64,000 nucleotides of DNA from an uncultured Porphyromonadaceae bacterium (GTDB lineage Bacteria; Bacteroidota; Bacteroidia; Bacteroidales; UBA11471). The position numbers were made by a program, and so were the translations under genes. Below the pieces are notes generated by a model. That model had not been told where the DNA came from, did not search any database, and worked only from the letters and a program-made list of their open reading frames with translations. How positions within the stretch are numbered: the stretch's first letter is position 1; every line of letters starts with the position of its first letter. Below, piece by piece: positions 61,120-64,000 of this stretch. The stretch is from NCBI GenBank assembly GCA_900547555.1, contig URHG01000010.1, forward strand, positions 1-64,000, written 5' to 3'.

Positions 61120-64000
61120 CTAATAAACGAAACTTTTGCAAACACCGTTCACTCTCATAATATACACACCGGGAACAGACAAGTTCACGATACACTCGGA
61201 AGATATTGCTTTTCTCGAATAGACCGCCACTCCGCCAACCGTTATGACATCGACTTGCGAACCGGGCATTATTCCCTTTACCGCTACTCCACCGTCGATA
61301 CGCGAAATCTCGAAAATTTCATCGACAGACTGTTGCGACAAGCCCGAGGAAAAAGCCACCGGGTCGGAAATCTCTCCAAGACCGCCATATTCATTGACCG
61401 CCTGCACGCGATATACATCGGCATCTGCCGGTTGTTCCGGAGTATATGTCGTCTCGGTCGTAAAGTCGATTACCTTATCATTTTTGAGAATGACATAACT
61501 GATAGAATAGGGTACGGCTTCCCATGATATCATAGAACCTGTAATCACAGGCTTGGGTGCGGCACAAGCTTCGGTAAGAAGTTCGGGCTGCCAGTTGTCG
61601 TTTCCGCTGAGTACATTCTGGATCGTATACTCCGCAGCCTCATCGGCCGTAAGCACGGCTTTTGCCGTTCCCCACACTTTTTCTCCATCAACGGTCTTAT
61701 AGTATTTGGTCCGACGTTGCGAAAGGTCCACAGGATCACCATTGCCATCCATCGTATTATATTCGGCCCAAATCACGGGCAGACCGCCCATCGTCTCGTA
61801 CCAGCCGGCCGCAGGGATAGTAACCTCGGCAACCGTATTGATCCAAACGGTCTTGGGACTGTTATGCCACGGACGACCGAGCCATACTTCTGTTTCGGAC
61901 GGTACTCCCGGAGCTGTTATGGTATTGTTCACAAAAACATATCCCCACTCTACATCCGAGGAATGAGAGGGCGCTACGATATAACCGCCACTCTCGCGCA
62001 CGATATTGAGTGTACACGCATCGAAATAATAGTTGCCGCTGTTGTAGATAAAGTCCACCGCCCCTTCGATAAAACAATCTTTGGCATAACAACGGGCATT
62101 GGAAATACTGGTCGTAATCCACGTATCCTGATAACTGTACATACCGCATTTATTGAATACGACACGGTCTTCTTTGGTATTAAGTGCCAAAGCCTGCGGG
62201 CCATTCTTCTCCTCCACGCCGTAGGAATTAACAAAACTGATACCCTCGAAGAACAAATCTTTCGCACGAGCCACGACCGTAGCCCCTTCATCGACATGCA
62301 CGGCATTGTCCCCACCGCTTAAACGGTCATCGCTGATAAAGACTTTCTTGTAATCCTGACCGATGAAACTGAGATTTGACTTGCCGGCGGGAATATTCAC
62401 ATGCTCCTTATAGACGCCTTCTTTGATAAAAATGAGCCACGGTTTGGCACTGCCCGACGGTGCAGCATCGACGGCCGCTTGCACGGTGGTATAGTCGCCC
62501 GTACCATCTTGGGCAATAACGGCATCATAGAGGCGGGCATCGGGTTGTTTACGGCTCATCGTGGTGAAAGTGATCTCCACTCCCTCACAAGCGTTTCCGC
62601 TACGATCGGTAACAGCACCGGCCGGTAAAGAAAAAGTATATTCGGTATCGTAAGCCAGACGGGAATAAGGATAGATGAGCGACTTCCCGGTTACGGTCGG
62701 GGTGATCGTTTCCCCGGCAAGCATTCCTTTGGCGCCATCGACGGCAACGATCTTCTCATCGAACGTGAGGATAATCGAACCGTTGGCCGAAACTCCGACA
62801 GCTCCTGCGGCAGGAATCGATGTCGCGAGTTGCGGAGCCACGTCATCGGAAACAGCATCGAGAGAGGCCAAAACAAATGTGGGACCCAACTTGACGCCGT
62901 CCAAATCGGTCTCATTGCCAGTTACGGCCGAATTGAAATCGGGCATAAAACGGATATAGATGCGATCCTTGCCTTCGGCCTCGGCAGGCAAGGTGGCTTC
63001 GGCTTCGTACCAACCTTTTTCGGGAATAGATATTTCCCCGAACTTGGTATAGTTCTTCCCATCTATACTATACTCGAAATTGAAAAGGGTATAGCTCATG
63101 TAGTCCTTACCCATTTTGGTAACGAGTTTGATGTCGGTATACTCTTTCGTCCCGAAAGATATTTCGAAATAATATTTTTCCGAACGATTTTTCCACGGAC
63201 GGGCATTACCCTCCAAATAGACAGCTCCTTCATCAGTCCCGGCTCCGAGCCAGCCCGTAGTCGAACCGTCGAGCTTGCGCAGGGTGAGCAAGCCGGCATT
63301 GTCGCTCTCAGCCTTATAGTCGGCCGCACGGTCGCTTGTAGGCGATTTGCGATAGAAGTCCCAAGCCACGATATAATCCTCGCAAGAGTAGTTGGCAGTC
63401 AAGTTCTTCTCTCCGTCCATAGTAACGATGCGTTCGAGCTGGGTCGTATTATCTTCCCAGTTGGTAAAGGTCAGAATACGGTTATTGAGGGCACGGAGTT
63501 CCACATCTGTACCTTCCTCATAGTAATGAACGCCATCTACGATATTTCCCGCAGGAAAGAACTCCACGAGGTAATCGTTGGCACCACCCACAACATCGAG
63601 GTTCAAGGGATATACGTTTTTCCGGGTATATGTAGCCGTAAGAGAGGTGTTGGCAGCAATCTCGAATGTATAAGGATTTTCGGTAGAGACGGTATTGCCC
63701 TTATCGTCCACCCACGCAGAGAAGTGGTAACCGAAATTCTCCGTGGCGGTAACCGTCAGTACCGTACCCTCATCAAATGAAGTACCGGAGGGATTTACCG
63801 ATACAGAACCGGCACCGTCCATACCACACTGAGCCGAAACGGTATATGAGGGTACATTTTCGGGTGTCCCTGCAAAGTCGCCGATGACCTCGATAGCACC
63901 CATCGCCAGTTGCTTGTTAGCAGCAAGGTTATATACATAGAAATAAATCTCGACTTTCTCGGTCGTAGCACCAAGAGCAGAAAGGTCGTACTCGGCAGCA
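61120..64000 (-). CDS. Multidomain pectinesterase (CE8) with type IX sorting domain, N-terminus cut
   Basis: The frame is open through base 64000, so the protein is longer than the 959 aa visible. Visible order: beta-rich Bacteroidetes-type repeats (including SVSVNPSGTSFDEG and a VTATENFGYHFSAW segment), a domain ending KIYIRFMP-like (DRIYIRFMPDF), an Ig-like Big_5 domain with GSIILTFDEKI and TDRSGNACEGVEITF, then pectin methylesterase at about 490-800 with GPQALAL (about 603), SYQDTW (about 625), IEGAVDFIYN (about 650) and LGRPW (about 707). A fibronectin-like linker leads to VGGVAVYSRKA...VPGVYIMRV, a T9SS type A sorting-domain pattern. It should be a surface enzyme de-esterifying pectin. 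Confidence 0.88.
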   Translation of the reverse strand, partial: AAEYDLSALGATTEKVEIYFYVYNLAANKQLAMGAIEVIGDFAGTPENVPSYTVSAQCGMDGAGSVSVNPSGTSFDEGTVLTVTATENFGYHFSAWVDDKGNTVSTENPYTFEIAANTSLTATYTRKNVYPLNLDVVGGANDYLVEFFPAGNIVDGVHYYEEGTDVELRALNNRILTFTNWEDNTTQLERIVTMDGEKNLTANYSCEDYIVAWDFYRKSPTSDRAADYKAESDNAGLLTLRKLDGSTTGWLGAGTDEGAVYLEGNARPWKNRSEKYYFEISFGTKEYTDIKLVTKMGKDYMSYTLFNFEYSIDGKNYTKFGEISIPEKGWYEAEATLPAEAEGKDRIYIRFMPDFNSAVTGNETDLDGVKLGPTFVLASLDAVSDDVAPQLATSIPAAGAVGVSANGSIILTFDEKIVAVDGAKGMLAGETITPTVTGKSLIYPYSRLAYDTEYTFSLPAGAVTDRSGNACEGVEITFTTMSRKQPDARLYDAVIAQDGTGDYTTVQAAVDAAPSGSAKPWLIFIKEGVYKEHVNIPAGKSNLSFIGQDYKKVFISDDRLSGGDNAVHVDEGATVVARAKDLFFEGISFVNSYGVEEKNGPQALALNTKEDRVVFNKCGMYSYQDTWITTSISNARCYAKDCFIEGAVDFIYNSGNYYFDACTLNIVRESGGYIVAPSHSSDVEWGYVFVNNTITAPGVPSETEVWLGRPWHNSPKTVWINTVAEVTIPAAGWYETMGGLPVIWAEYNTMDGNGDPVDLSQRRTKYYKTVDGEKVWGTAKAVLTADEAAEYTIQNVLSGNDNWQPELLTEACAAPKPVITGSMISWEAVPYSISYVILKNDKVIDFTTETTYTPEQPADADVYRVQAVNEYGGLGEISDPVAFSSGLSQQSVDEIFEISRIDGGVAVKGIMPGSQVDVITVGGVAVYSRKAISSECIVNLSVPGVYIMRVNGVCKSFVY

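Noticed and set aside
1..64000. CRISPR arrays, tRNA or rRNA genes, insertion sequences, phage genes
   Set aside because: None found when reading both strands; no regular repeat-spacer arrays, no cloverleaf-like sequences recognised, no transposase or integrase frames.

Overview
The window is a stretch of chromosome from a Bacteroidales bacterium, probably an anaerobic gut commensal close to Barnesiella, Coprobacter or Parabacteroides (genus is inference). Evidence for this is the Bacteroidetes promoter pattern (TTG, 19-21 bases, TAnnTTTG) upstream of many genes, the type IX secretion proteins PorX and PorW, a PCMD lipoprotein, Wzi and NamZ family proteins, the DUF4295 peptide after rpmB-rpmG, type B L31, and pyruvate:ferredoxin oxidoreductase. 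No tRNA, rRNA, CRISPR array, insertion sequence or phage gene was recognised.

Layout. 1-2.2 kb: the start of nifJ (cut by the window edge) and an AAA/DUF4143-type ATPase. 2.4-10 kb, all leftward: aroA, a small membrane protein, an ABC-3 metal permease, porW, porX, tsaE and an Imm17-like membrane protein, packed like one operon. 10-11.7 kb: gdhA. 11.8-19 kb, leftward: purH, mreB, mreC, mreD, mrdA (PBP2), rodA, the rod-shape cluster. 19.2-22 kb: metA and a U32 hydroxylase-type protein. 22.2-33 kb: mixed metabolic and envelope genes (asnA, DUF3332 lipoprotein, esterase, Dabb protein, GH13 enzyme, prs, PCMD lipoprotein with a beta-barrel partner, NamZ-type muramidase, hsp20, a GT2 transferase). 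34.2-45 kb, rightward: an exopolysaccharide locus (export lipoprotein, tyrosine autokinase, polymerase-like membrane protein, two GT4 transferases, a TupA-like ATP-grasp protein, a GT26 transferase, a lipocalin-like lipoprotein and Wzi). Its presumed phosphatase, CpsB, lies just beyond rpmE2. 46.6-54 kb: DUF3127, rsfS, ftsH, cdsA, then leftward tsaD, cinA, rpmB, rpmG, DUF4295. 54-64 kb: tamB overlapping a fucosyltransferase-like gene, a BACON lipoprotein, and a large pectinesterase that ends in a probable T9SS sorting domain and is cut at its N-terminus by the window edge.

Themes. Envelope construction dominates: peptidoglycan elongation, polysaccharide assembly and export, TamB, lipoproteins and CdsA. 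PorX and PorW regulate or support type IX secretion, and the pectinesterase at the right end looks like a cargo of that system. The observations most worth following are a multi-stem RNA-like element between the autokinase and polymerase genes, an exopolysaccharide locus with no visible flippase or initiating transferase, a MetA carrying the residue associated with acetyl-CoA use, an SSB-like C-terminal tip on the DUF3127 protein, and the translational coupling of tamB to a glycosyltransferase.
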